Assembly: GCA_947624785.1 (NCBI GenBank)
Contig: CANQLV010000006.1
Location: 1 to 64,000 of the forward strand
Direction: 5' to 3'
From: Akkermansia muciniphila
Lineage (GTDB): Bacteria > Verrucomicrobiota > Verrucomicrobiia > Verrucomicrobiales > Akkermansiaceae
DNA: 64,000 bases
Shown: in pieces, positions 16,809 to 27,351 of the stretch
Position numbering within the stretch: the first letter of the stretch is position 1
How the letters are laid out: each line of letters opens with the position of its first letter
Notes under the pieces: model-generated
What the model was told of the DNA's origin: nothing
Databases searched by the model: none
What the model saw: only the letters and a program-made list of their open reading frames with translations
Made by a program: the position numbers and the translations under genes

Positions 16809-19055
16809 ATGGAGAAAACCGCACCCTTTTCCGTTATGAACATGCACTCATTCCGTTGGATTCGACTTACAGCATTCTCGGCCCTGGCCGCAGCCGCCAT
16901 CACCTCCTGCGCCTCCGCGGCCACGGACTTCAACCAGGTGGGCAAGCAAATGTCCCTCCTGCTCCAGAACTTCCACTTCTCCCGCAAGGAATTCAGCGAC
17001 GAACTGTCCGGCAAATTCCTGGAAACCTACCTGCGCAAGGTGGACCCCAACAAGATATTCTTTACCCAGCAGGACGTGGACGCCCTCAAGAAGAAATACG
17101 GCAGGGAACTGGACGACTACCTGATGTCCGGCCAGATGATGGACGCGGCCCAGGCCATGCACGCCCTGTACCGCCAGCGCGCCATGCAGCGCATCGCCTA
17201 TGCGCGGGACCTGCTGAAAAAGGGCGGCTTTACCTTTGACAAGGACCGGTCCATTGAACGCTCCCGCCGCAAGACCGCCGCGTGGCCCAAGGATGAGGCG
17301 GAAATGCAGCAGGTCTGGAAAGACATGGTGGAGGAACAGCTCCTGTCCGAAATCCTGCGCCGTGAAACCGTGGCGCGCCTGGCGAAGGAACAGAACAAGC
17401 CCGACCCCCTGGCCAATGAAAAGCCTGCGGAGGAAAAACTGCTCATGCGCTATGAACGCATCCAGCGCAACATTCAGGAAACGGACCTGGAAGACGTGGC
17501 GGAAACCCTGCTCAGCGCGGTAGCCATGACCTACGACCCGCACACGGACTACATGGGCGCCCGCCAGGTGGACCGCTTCAAGATTTCCATGGGCACGGAG
17601 CTCACCGGCATCGGCGCCCTGCTGGGCAGTGAAGACGACGGCTCCACCAAAATCACGGGCATCGTGGTGGGAGGCCCGGCTGACAAATCCGGAGAGCTCA
17701 AGCTGAACGACCGCATCGTGGCCATTGACTCCAACAACTCCGGCGAAATGGTGGACATCCTGTTCCTGAAGCTGGACAAGGTGGTGGACATGATCCGCGG
17801 GGCTGAAAACACCCAGATGCGACTGAAAGTGGAACCGGCGGACGCTCCCGGCCAAGCCAAAATCATCACGCTGACCCGCTCCAAGGTGCCGTTGAAGGAT
17901 GAGCTCGCCAAAGGCGAAATCATTGAACTCACCGGAGCGCCGGAAGGGCAGAACCGCATCGGCGTGCTGAGCCTTCCCTCCTTCTATGCGGACATGGAAG
18001 GTGGCGACCGCCGCTGCGCCAAGGACGTCAAAAAAATCCTGGAACGGATGAACAAGGAAAACGTGGACGGCCTGGTCATTGACCTGCGCAGCAACGGCGG
18101 CGGCTCCCTGGAGGAAGTGCGCCTGATGACGGGCTTCTTTACCGGGAACGGCCCCGTGGTGCAGATCAAGGACACCCGCGGCAACGTGGACATCAAATCC
18201 GCCCACAACCGCCAGAAGCTTTTCAACGGCCCCATTGTGGTGCTCATCAACAAGCTCAGCGCCTCCGCCTCTGAAATTCTGGCCGCGGCCCTCCAGGACT
18301 ACGGGCGCGCCGTGATCGTGGGGGATGACTCCACCTTCGGGAAGGGTTCCGTGCAGCAGCCGGTGGACATCGGCCAGTACCTCCCCTTCTTTGCAGCCAG
18401 GGACCGCGCCGGCCTGCTGAAAGTCACCACCCAGAAATTCTACCGCGTGGCGGGCGGCTCCACCCAGCTCAAGGGCGTGGAGAGCGACATTCAGCTTCCC
18501 ACCGCTACGGCGGCGTTTGAACTGGGGGAAGACATTCTGGACTACGCGATGCCCTATGACCAGATCACGCCCTGCACCAATTACAAAAAGGACTCCTCCA
18601 TCACGGCCATGCTGCCCGCATTGAAGGAAGCCAGCGCGAAGCGCGTGGAAAAAGACCGCGACCTCCAGATTGCCAGGGAAGACATCGCCATGATGAAGCA
18701 GCGCATCAAGGACAACAAGCTCTCTCTGAACAAGAAAACGCGGGAACAGGAAAACTCCACGCTGGAAGAGCGCCGCAAATCCATCAACAAGGAACGCAAG
18801 GGCCGTTTTGCAGAAATGGCCAAGGAAGACGCCACCAAGTACAAGATTTACCGCCTGACGCTGGACGACGTCAACGCCAAGGAACTTCCCCTGGCGGACC
18901 CGGACAAGGACAACGAACAGTTCATGCACCTGGCAGAAGACCCCACGGCGGAACTGGACGACTCCCCGGAATATCCCTCCGGCCTTGACCCGGAACTCCG
19001 CGAAGGAATCAACATCGTCCAGGACATGCTGAAGCTGGAATCCTCCGGAAAATAA
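16809..19055 (+). CDS. prc: Tail-specific (C-terminal processing) protease Prc, family S41
   Basis: A 748-residue periplasmic protease. The N-terminus ([12 protein letters not shown]) looks like a signal peptide with a lipobox-like ITSC. A helical domain precedes the PDZ domain ([20 protein letters not shown]), then the S41 core follows: [18 protein letters not shown], the Ser nucleophile in [19 protein letters not shown], and the Lys in [12 protein letters not shown] charged DUF3340-like C-terminal region completes the E. coli Prc architecture. It degrades or trims envelope proteins and cell-wall hydrolases in known cases. ATG at 16809 was used; a TTG three bases before and an ATG at 16836 are alternatives, and none has a clear Shine-Dalgarno. 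Confidence 0.93.
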   Translation: MEKTAPFSVMNMHSFRWIRLTAFSALAAAAITSCASAATDFNQVGKQMSLLLQNFHFSRKEFSDELSGKFLETYLRKVDPNKIFFTQQDVDALKKKYGRELDDYLMSGQMMDAAQAMHALYRQRAMQRIAYARDLLKKGGFTFDKDRSIERSRRKTAAWPKDEAEMQQVWKDMVEEQLLSEILRRETVARLAKEQNKPDPLANEKPAEEKLLMRYERIQRNIQETDLEDVAETLLSAVAMTYDPHTDYMGARQVDRFKISMGTELTGIGALLGSEDDGSTKITGIVVGGPADKSGELKLNDRIVAIDSNNSGEMVDILFLKLDKVVDMIRGAENTQMRLKVEPADAPGQAKIITLTRSKVPLKDELAKGEIIELTGAPEGQNRIGVLSLPSFYADMEGGDRRCAKDVKKILERMNKENVDGLVIDLRSNGGGSLEEVRLMTGFFTGNGPVVQIKDTRGNVDIKSAHNRQKLFNGPIVVLINKLSASASEILAAALQDYGRAVIVGDDSTFGKGSVQQPVDIGQYLPFFAARDRAGLLKVTTQKFYRVAGGSTQLKGVESDIQLPTATAAFELGEDILDYAMPYDQITPCTNYKKDSSITAMLPALKEASAKRVEKDRDLQIAREDIAMMKQRIKDNKLSLNKKTREQENSTLEERRKSINKERKGRFAEMAKEDATKYKIYRLTLDDVNAKELPLADPDKDNEQFMHLAEDPTAELDDSPEYPSGLDPELREGINIVQDMLKLESSGK

Positions 19056-19082
19056 CGGCCTCTTCCCCATTCCTTCCCACTC

Positions 19083-19118
19083 GCCCCGGTTTCCTCCAGG
19101 AACCGGGGCCCTTTTTTT
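19083..19118 (+). terminator. Rho-independent terminator after prc
   Basis: CCCCGGTTTCCT pairs with AGGAACCGGGG (one bulged T), followed by CCC and seven T. It lies 28 nt after the prc stop codon. Confidence 0.85.
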
Positions 19119-19218
19119 CCGGGGTAAAAGCCGGGCGCGGCTCTTTCCGGAACGGCCCGGAATGAATCCGGGACTTGCCAGCCGGGGTGAAATAAGGCAG
19201 TATCCTTGCCCGTCAGCA

Positions 19219-20919
<1,701 letters not shown>

Positions 20920-20938
20920 GAGAATTCCATTTCACGTT

Positions 20939-20979
20939 CAAGCCGTCCCATTGCTGGCAATGGGACGGCTTGCGTTTTT
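20939..20979 (+). terminator. Rho-independent terminator after rpiB-glyA
   Basis: CAAGCCGTCCCATTGC pairs with GCAATGGGACGGCTTG, followed by CGTTTTT. It lies in the convergent gap between the fused gene and the lipase-like gene. Confidence 0.9.
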
Positions 20980-21046
20980 CATGGGAATCATGAGAACGGG
21001 AGGGGACGGCCTCAAAGGGCCTTCCGGTCCGGCCCCCATCGCCCCG

Positions 21047-22066
21047 CTAACGGGGATCTGCCGGAATGTTTCCTCCACCCCCTGTAGCCGCCATATAGCA
21101 GGCGGCCACATCAGCAATGCCGTGGCCATTGGAAAGAGGCGCGTTCTGCCTGGGGATGCGGTACCGGCCCCCCACCAATCCTCCGCCATACGTACTGACC
21201 GGATCAGAGTAAGTGGTTATATGGTCCAGCACGCCGGCGGCGGCCGTCAAACGGGCTGCACCCAGCGCCTGCAAGGAATTACCGGACAACCCCGCAGCAT
21301 TGGCCGCGACGCCGCCAACCGGAAGAGGAGACGGAACATTGGCCGCCACCCCGAACTGGGCCATGCCGCCGCCTAGGGAATGCCCGGTGGCCCGCAAGGA
21401 CACTATTCCCGGCACATGATTCAACAAATGGCGAATCAGTCCCGCCGCCCTGACGTAGCAAATGTCACAGGAATACAACTGGAAAATATCCGTCAATACA
21501 TTGGGAACAAAAACACCCAAATGTCCCGTATCCGTCCCGCGAAACGCCACATATACGTTGCAACCACCGTTCTCGGCGGCCTCCCGCTTGATGTAGGCGT
21601 TAAATCCATGGCGCACATGGACATGCCCGCTGGCGGGATCGTAGCCGGTGGCACCGCCAAAAGGAGAGAAAGCATGATCCAGGGAGGCCAATGGAACGCC
21701 TGGCAGAAGAACTGCGTCAGGATGCGGCGCCATTCCCATCAGATACCCTCCACCTCCCGGATCAAGGTAGGCATACCGGGAAAAAGTGATCCAGGTGGGA
21801 ATGAGGGCAGGATAATGCGTATTGTCCCTGTAATGAAGGCGGCAACTTATCCTGGCCGTCATAATGCCGGCCAATATCTGGACCAGAGCGGAATGCCGGG
21901 TCAGAGGCAACCCCGAAAGCCTTTCCATGATATAATTATAATGAGGAAGCGCCGCATGGCCTTCCTGAACGAGAAAGGCATCCAGCCTGCGTCTCCCGTC
22001 CCGGTGGGAAAAATACCTGGTCGCAATAAAATCAAGCAGGTGCCTGAGATGAAGTAACGGAGTCAT
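21047..22066 (-). CDS. Alpha/beta hydrolase resembling class 3 lipases
   Basis: A 339-residue probable esterase or lipase. The nucleophile elbow is RATGHSLGGGMAQFG, the oxyanion-side strand is VYVAFRGTDTGHLG, a candidate acid is in TTYSDPVSTYGG, and the catalytic His is in LSNGHGIADVAACY, so a full Ser-Asp-His triad can be placed. No signal peptide is seen. The gene follows the 137-residue coiled-coil protein by 5 nt. Such soluble lipases are sometimes secreted effectors with a partner protein, but nothing else here proves that. Its base composition is less GC-rich than the neighbours. Confidence 0.75.
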   Translation of the reverse strand: MTPLLHLRHLLDFIATRYFSHRDGRRRLDAFLVQEGHAALPHYNYIMERLSGLPLTRHSALVQILAGIMTARISCRLHYRDNTHYPALIPTWITFSRYAYLDPGGGGYLMGMAPHPDAVLLPGVPLASLDHAFSPFGGATGYDPASGHVHVRHGFNAYIKREAAENGGCNVYVAFRGTDTGHLGVFVPNVLTDIFQLYSCDICYVRAAGLIRHLLNHVPGIVSLRATGHSLGGGMAQFGVAANVPSPLPVGGVAANAAGLSGNSLQALGAARLTAAAGVLDHITTYSDPVSTYGGGLVGGRYRIPRQNAPLSNGHGIADVAACYMAATGGGGNIPADPR

Positions 22067-22071
22067 GGCAT

Positions 22072-22485
22072 TTATCGAATTGAATTTTGAACATAATTCA
22101 GCACATCACGTTCTTCATCCGTGAGCGTGCCGCCCAGTTGCTCTTTTCTGGACAAAATCTCCCGGGAGAACAGGAGAACATCCTGATACAGGGACGCGAT
22201 CCGGTTCTGTTCCAATTGGCCCAGGGCTTCAAACCCCTTCAGCTTGCCCAGTTGGGTTTCCACCCACTCCCGGATTTTCCGCTCATCGGGTTCAGACGCG
22301 GAGTCCGCAAACTTTTCCCATTCCTCCAGCCAGGTATTCGGGATTTCCACTTCAGCCAGAGCCTGGAGCACCTGCTGCTCCAGATCATCCAGCTTGCCTT
22401 CCAGCCGTTCCATTTTTTCCAGGAACTGCTTTTCATCCGATTCCGGAAAATGGAAGGATGAATCATTATTTTTCTCGTCAGACAT
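22072..22485 (-). CDS. Small acidic coiled-coil protein of unknown function
   Basis: A 137-residue protein, rich in Glu, Lys and Leu, with heptad-like segments (EKQFLEKMERLEGKLDDLEQ and ALGQLEQNRIASLYQDVLL). No signal peptide, membrane segment or recognised domain. It ends 5 nt before the lipase-like gene, so the two are very likely co-expressed; a partner, adaptor or immunity role is possible but only by context. Confidence 0.7.
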   Translation of the reverse strand: MSDEKNNDSSFHFPESDEKQFLEKMERLEGKLDDLEQQVLQALAEVEIPNTWLEEWEKFADSASEPDERKIREWVETQLGKLKGFEALGQLEQNRIASLYQDVLLFSREILSRKEQLGGTLTDEERDVLNYVQNSIR

Positions 22486-22710
22486 GATGTTTCAACATGG
22501 GTTGCGGGTTGCCGCCGCATCCGGAAGGGACGCGTCCAACGGCAAACGCTGCATGAATACCCTGGCCTCCCGCGTCCGGAAAGAAAACAGGGGCTTTCCC
22601 AAGACGGGAATCCATCATTCGCAACAGCCATGCGCGCCTTTCAGCGGCATGGAGAAGCCCGGCATGAACAAATGCCGTTTATACCGCCACCGTGCGGCCG
22701 CAATTTCCGG

Positions 22711-23115
22711 CTATTTCCCTTCCCCGCCCAAACGGCTTTCCATGGACAGCAGGGCGCATTTGGCGGCAAGCCATGCGTCCTTCGCTTTCAATTCTTCTCC
22801 CAAATCACCAGTGTTTCCCGCCCGCATCTGTGTATTTAACTGATATACCTCCTTCAGGGCGCTTACAATCTCCTTCTGCACCGCAATCCGTGATTCAGGG
22901 GAATCAGCGTGGTCCCGGCGGAATTCCAATAACTCCAAATTGGCCCGGATGACTGCGTCCCAGTGACATAAGCCTGACTTGTACTGCTGCTGTCTAAAAT
23001 CCGCTATGCGGACAAGAAGCTGTTCCCTTTCCTTGAGAAGGGAATTCAAGGTTTCTTCCGCCGGGGAAACGGATGAAAGACAGGCAAAACAGAGTACGAT
23101 CAGGGTAGTTTTCAT
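22711..23115 (-). CDS. Small secreted helical protein of unknown function
   Basis: A 134-residue protein starting with a signal peptide ([20 protein letters not shown]), then a predominantly helical body ([20 protein letters not shown]...). It resembles the TolC-like or lysozyme-inhibitor-sized periplasmic helical proteins only in a general way. ATG at 23113-23115 was chosen because it gives the signal peptide and has an AAGGGG ribosome-binding site just upstream, one of few in the window. The open frame continues further upstream without support. Confidence 0.7.
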   Translation of the reverse strand: MKTTLIVLCFACLSSVSPAEETLNSLLKEREQLLVRIADFRQQQYKSGLCHWDAVIRANLELLEFRRDHADSPESRIAVQKEIVSALKEVYQLNTQMRAGNTGDLGEELKAKDAWLAAKCALLSMESRLGGEGK

Positions 23116-23280
23116 TATTCCCCTTTTACCCCCAACGTCATCCTTGTCAAGATGGAAAGGAACGTACCGTTTTGAAAAAGAGAAGTTCACGAGGAGAAAA
23201 AATAGCCCGGCACGGCCGGACACGGCCATCACACGGTAATTCTTCTCCTTATCCTGTCTTCAGCCTTCTTCCGGAGCCGC

Positions 23281-24333
23281 TCATAGGACGCCGGCTTTCC
23301 GGACCGGAGCGGACCATTCCTTGCCGCTCACATCCGTCAGCACTACGGAAAGCGGACCTTCCGGAACCGCAGGGAGCGCAGCGGGAAGTGTTACGCCGGC
23401 CCTGGCCCCCAGCGGAACGACCAGCCCGAAGGCCCCCGGCTTGACCTTCGCCAGATAAGCGTTCTCCATAGCGGAGGGGGGAAGCGCGGAAAGCTGGTCC
23501 GCCTCCATTTTCCACAGGGTATTGCCCTGGCCGTCCGTCAGCCTGATGCGGACGAGGAAGGAGCCGTAGGTATCCACGCCTTCCGTGCGGAATACGTTGA
23601 AGCTCAATTCCTGCCCGGACAGGGAGGCCCCGCTGACTTCCAGCAGGGGCTTCACGGATTTGTTATGGAGCGGCCCCCAGACGCCGCCATGAAAGAACTG
23701 GTTGGTCCCCAGCGTGACCAGCATCATGAACACGGCTCCCCAGACGGAAACGCGGGCCATGCGGCCGTATCCCAGCGGCAACGGACCGGACCCCGCCCAG
23801 GCAAACAGGGAGGAACGCCGCGCACAGCACGGAAGTTTGGAAAGCCTGCCGTCCAGCGAACAGGAGCCGCCCCCGGTCAGGAAGAGGAGCAGCCCGGCGC
23901 ACATGCCCAGAATGCCTATCTGCCATTCATCCAGGCAGGTGGTTCCCAGCCAGCCGGAACCCAGCAGAATGCCCAGGGCCAGGCAGAAAACGCCCACGCT
24001 CGCCAGGCGCGTCAGCAGCCCCAGCATGAGCATCAGCCCCACCAGGAATTCAATGACGGTAAACGCCGCCATGAACCACCAGAGTTCGGACGGGTGCGTC
24101 ACCAGGTATTCAATGACCGGCTTGATTCCCAGCGCATTGGGAAGGAAGTGGTTGAATTTGACGCCGATGTATCCCGGATCATCCGGAATCAGCTTGTTTT
24201 CCAGCACCAGGCGGCGCCAGAACGCGGAGAAGTACGTCCAGCCCACCACCAGGCGCAGAGGGAGAGCCATTACGGCAGCCCAGCGGTAGGCGTCAGGCTG
24301 CACGGCGGAATCATGGGAATGTTCTTCTTTCAT
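23281..24333 (-). CDS. DoxD-DoxA fusion membrane protein (thiosulfate:quinone oxidoreductase-like)
   Basis: A 350-residue protein. The N-terminal part has four DoxX/DoxD-type membrane segments (LRLVVGWTYFSAFWRR, AAFTVIEFLVGLMLMLGLLT, VGVFCLALGILLGSGWLGTT, GILGMCAGLLLFLTGG), then one more segment and a periplasmic beta-rich DoxA-like domain (YGSFLVRIRLTDGQGNTLWK onward). Fusions of the two TQO subunits occur in Bacteroidota. In archaea DoxDA oxidises thiosulfate and reduces quinone; here the substrate is unproven and a general redox or stress role is possible. It stands alone between the unknown cluster and the dipeptidase. Confidence 0.8.
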   Translation of the reverse strand: MKEEHSHDSAVQPDAYRWAAVMALPLRLVVGWTYFSAFWRRLVLENKLIPDDPGYIGVKFNHFLPNALGIKPVIEYLVTHPSELWWFMAAFTVIEFLVGLMLMLGLLTRLASVGVFCLALGILLGSGWLGTTCLDEWQIGILGMCAGLLLFLTGGGSCSLDGRLSKLPCCARRSSLFAWAGSGPLPLGYGRMARVSVWGAVFMMLVTLGTNQFFHGGVWGPLHNKSVKPLLEVSGASLSGQELSFNVFRTEGVDTYGSFLVRIRLTDGQGNTLWKMEADQLSALPPSAMENAYLAKVKPGAFGLVVPLGARAGVTLPAALPAVPEGPLSVVLTDVSGKEWSAPVRKAGVL

Positions 24334-24390
24334 CCGGTCAAATTCTTCAGTATTCCACCATCCTATTTCCGTCAGAAAAAAATCAAAGGA

Positions 24391-24417
24391 TAAAATGTCC
24401 GCGCCGTGACAGCGGAC
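24391..24417 (-). terminator. Probable terminator after the dipeptidase gene
   Basis: On the minus strand GTCCGC pairs with GCGGAC around a short loop (24397-24417), followed by ATTTTATCC. It lies just after the VanX-like stop codon. Confidence 0.45.
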
Positions 24418-24428
24418 GCGTCAACGAT

Positions 24429-25160
24429 TTACCGGGAGGCCATGCCGTCCCACACCGGGAAATAATAATGCAGGGAGGGCGCCGGTTCATTCAGCAGGCG
24501 GTAGTGCCACCATTCCGGAGAATAGTTGGCGAACCCCTGTTTCTCAAAAGCCTTTTTCAGAATCATCCGGTTCCGGTGCTGGGCGGGGGTCACCAGCGTG
24601 GTATCCGTAGTGGAACTGGGGTCCAGCAGGTCATGATGGCCGCCCATGTCCACGGGCTTTCCGGTTTTGGCATACAGCAGGGAGACGTCCACAGCCACGC
24701 CGCGGGAATGTTCCGAGAAGTCGCGCACGTAGTGGTCCCCGAACACCTTGGCCTTGTCAATGTTCGGGTAATACCTGGCTTTCATCTTCTGGTCTCCGGC
24801 GTCGGCGCCCCATTGGCAAATGTCCAGCACGGCGGTGTGGGGGCGGTAGGCGTCATAGATTTCCAGCAGGTAGCCCTGCCTGTACAGGTCTTCCGAGACT
24901 TTTTTCAGGGCGTGCGCCGCCTGGGTGCGCAGGATGGCGCGCCTGCCGTGGTAGCCATCCAGCGGACGCCCTACAAAATTGTCATATCCGGCATACTTCA
25001 GGTTGGTCTTCACCAGCGGGGCCACCTGATCCACGTACACGAAGCCCGGCTGCATCACGGGCTGGAGGGGCTGGTTGAAAGAGGGCTTGAATTCCCCGCT
25101 GCCGGAACAGGAAGCCAGTAAAATGAAAATGCCGCATGCCGCGGCCACGCAGGTCTTCAT
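24429..25160 (-). CDS. D-alanyl-D-alanine dipeptidase (VanX/DdpX-like, peptidase M15D) lipoprotein
   Basis: A 243-residue predicted lipoprotein with the lipobox IFILLASC. Zinc ligands and catalytic residues of M15D are seen in DFSEHSRGVAVDVS (SxHxxGxAxD), in the Arg of YDAYRPHTAV and in SPEWWHYRL (ExxWH). It should cleave D-Ala-D-Ala, probably to recycle peptidoglycan dipeptide, since no vanHA genes are near. ATG at 25158-25160 chosen; an upstream GTG at 25178 is possible. It follows rpoD on the same strand by about 40 nt. Confidence 0.88.
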   Translation of the reverse strand: MKTCVAAACGIFILLASCSGSGEFKPSFNQPLQPVMQPGFVYVDQVAPLVKTNLKYAGYDNFVGRPLDGYHGRRAILRTQAAHALKKVSEDLYRQGYLLEIYDAYRPHTAVLDICQWGADAGDQKMKARYYPNIDKAKVFGDHYVRDFSEHSRGVAVDVSLLYAKTGKPVDMGGHHDLLDPSSTTDTTLVTPAQHRNRMILKKAFEKQGFANYSPEWWHYRLLNEPAPSLHYYFPVWDGMASR

Positions 25161-25198
25161 GACCACGGAGCGTAGCACGGCATGCGGCGCGAATCCGG

Positions 25199-27292
25199 TC
25201 AGGATTCCGTCATTTCCAGGAATCCCTTGATCTTGCTGATGCGCGTGGGGTGGCGCAGCTTGCGGAGGGCCTTGGCCTCAATCTGGCGGATGCGTTCGCG
25301 CGTGACGCTGAACTGGCGGCCCACTTCCTCCAGGGTGCGGGGGCTGCCGTCCCGGAGGCCGAAGCGCTGTTCAATGACCTCGCGCTCGCGGTCCGTAAGG
25401 GTGTCCAGCACATCCTTGATTTTCTCTTTCAGGAAGGAGAAGGAGGCTTCCTCCATGGGATTTTCCGCCGCCTTGTCTTCAATGAAGTCACCAAAGGAGG
25501 TGTCGTCGGAATCCCCTACGGGGGCTTGCAGGGAAATGGGCTGCTGGGCCATTTTCAGCACGGAACGCACGCGTTCCACGGGCAGGTGGATTTCCTCCGC
25601 GATTTCCTCCGGCGTAGGTTCGCGGCCGTATTCCTGCACCAGCTGCTTCTGAACGCGCATCAGCTTGTTGATGGTTTCAATCATGTGCACGGGAATGCGG
25701 ATGGTGCGGGCCTGGTCCGCAATGGAGCGGGTGATGGCCTGGCGGATCCACCAGGTGGCATACGTGGAGAACTTGTAGCCGCGGCGGTATTCGAACTTTT
25801 CCACCGCCTTCATCAGGCCCATGTTGCCCTCCTGAATCAGGTCCAGGAAGGAAAGGCCGCGGTTGGTGTATTTCTTGGCAATGGAAATGACCAGGCGCAG
25901 GTTGGCTTCCACCATCTCGTCCTTGGCCCGGCGGGCTTCACGGAGCCACTTGCGGAGCTCCTGATAGGCTTCTCCCATTTCATCCGCGGTCATCCACATG
26001 CGCAGTTCCAGTTCCGCAAGGTGCTCCTTGAGCTCCTTGTTGGACGGGTCCAGGGCTACCTTCTTCTGCATGCGGAGCACGCGGTCACGGGCCTCGTCAA
26101 CCATGGAGCAGAAATCCTCAATCACCTTGTGCTTGAAATACAGGCGGCCGAAGAGCTTCACCAGAACGCCGGTAATCTTGTCGAACTCCGCCTGGCGGGC
26201 CTTCACGGACTTGGCCGCCTCCTTGCTGCGGTACAGCTTGCGGAAGGCGCTGGAAGCGTCTTGATGGGTCTGCTGGATTTGGGCGCAGAGCTGGGCAAGC
26301 CCCTTCATGTAGCGTTCGCGGGAATCGATCTTCTTGTCAAGGATGACGCGGTCAAAGCGTTCCTCGTTGTCCAGCAGGCGGTAGGCCACGTCCAGATAGG
26401 CGTTCGCAATGAAGCCGAAGCGGTGCACGCAGCGCTGGACGTTCTGTTCCGCGTCCTCAATCCTCTTGGAGATGGCCACTTCCTCTTCACGGGTGAGCAG
26501 GGAAACCTGGCCCATCTGCTTCAGGTACATGCGGACGGGGTCGTCCAGGATGTCCATCTTGGCTTCAAGCTTTTCCTCCTCGTCCTCTTCCTCCGTGTTG
26601 ATGCGGGTGCGGTCCGTGTAACTGTCCACGTCGGACGCGTCAATGATGTCAAACGCCATGCTGCGCAGGCGGTCCATGATGGCCTCGTAATCCTGCTGGT
26701 CAACGATGTCGTTGGGAAGGGAGTCATTGATGTCATCAAAAGTCAGGTAGCCCTGCTCCTTGGCGAGCTTGATCAGTTCACGGATTTTTTCCTGGATTTC
26801 CGGGGCGTCAATCGGATTCGTGACCTTGCGGCTGGCGGCCCTCTTGCGTTCCTCTTCCAGGATTTCGCTCAACTTCTTGGGAGCTTCCGCCTTCGCGGCA
26901 GGCTTGGAGGCCTTCTTCTCCGCGGGTTTCTTTTCCGCCGGTTTGGCAGGGGCCTTCCTGGCGGCGGGAGCGGCGGCTTTCTTGGCTGGTGCGGCCGCGG
27001 GCGCCTTTGCCGGAGCCTTTTTGACGGGTACTGCGGCCTTCTTGGCGGCAGGGGTCGGAGACGCCTTTTTCACCGGGGCCTTCTTTTCCGCAGCGGGCTT
27101 GGCGGCTGCGGGCTTTTTAGCCGCCGGAGCGGCGGCCTTGGCAGGGGCTTTTTTGGCGGGGGTTGCCTTGGAAGTGGTTTTGGAAATTTTTGCGGCAGGC
27201 TTGGACGCTACTTTTTCCTTGGATTCAGAAGCTTTTTTGCTGGCGGGAGTCTTCTTGGGAGAAGAGGAGGATGGGTCACCGGATTTGGACAT
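25199..27292 (-). CDS. rpoD: Primary RNA polymerase sigma factor with Lys/Ala/Pro-rich N-terminal tail
   Basis: A 697-residue sigma-70. Region 1.1 ([14 protein letters not shown]), region 1.2 ([20 protein letters not shown]), a non-conserved spacer, region 2 ([20 protein letters not shown] and [16 protein letters not shown]), region 3 and region 4.2 ([20 protein letters not shown]) are all in order. Ahead of them lie about 140 residues made almost wholly of Lys, Ala, Pro and Ser in PAKKA-type repeats, like the tail of histone H1 or bacterial H1-like proteins. ATG at 27290-27292 was used; an upstream GTG at 27313 is possible. It is 60 nt downstream of dnaG, as in the macromolecular synthesis operon. 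Confidence 0.97.
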   Translation of the reverse strand: MSKSGDPSSSSPKKTPASKKASESKEKVASKPAAKISKTTSKATPAKKAPAKAAAPAAKKPAAAKPAAEKKAPVKKASPTPAAKKAAVPVKKAPAKAPAAAPAKKAAAPAARKAPAKPAEKKPAEKKASKPAAKAEAPKKLSEILEEERKRAASRKVTNPIDAPEIQEKIRELIKLAKEQGYLTFDDINDSLPNDIVDQQDYEAIMDRLRSMAFDIIDASDVDSYTDRTRINTEEEDEEEKLEAKMDILDDPVRMYLKQMGQVSLLTREEEVAISKRIEDAEQNVQRCVHRFGFIANAYLDVAYRLLDNEERFDRVILDKKIDSRERYMKGLAQLCAQIQQTHQDASSAFRKLYRSKEAAKSVKARQAEFDKITGVLVKLFGRLYFKHKVIEDFCSMVDEARDRVLRMQKKVALDPSNKELKEHLAELELRMWMTADEMGEAYQELRKWLREARRAKDEMVEANLRLVISIAKKYTNRGLSFLDLIQEGNMGLMKAVEKFEYRRGYKFSTYATWWIRQAITRSIADQARTIRIPVHMIETINKLMRVQKQLVQEYGREPTPEEIAEEIHLPVERVRSVLKMAQQPISLQAPVGDSDDTSFGDFIEDKAAENPMEEASFSFLKEKIKDVLDTLTDREREVIEQRFGLRDGSPRTLEEVGRQFSVTRERIRQIEAKALRKLRHPTRISKIKGFLEMTES

Positions 27293-27351
27293 ATCTTGAA
27301 AAGAAGAGGGCACAATTCACCATTATATCAATACCCGGAGGTATCGAAGCA

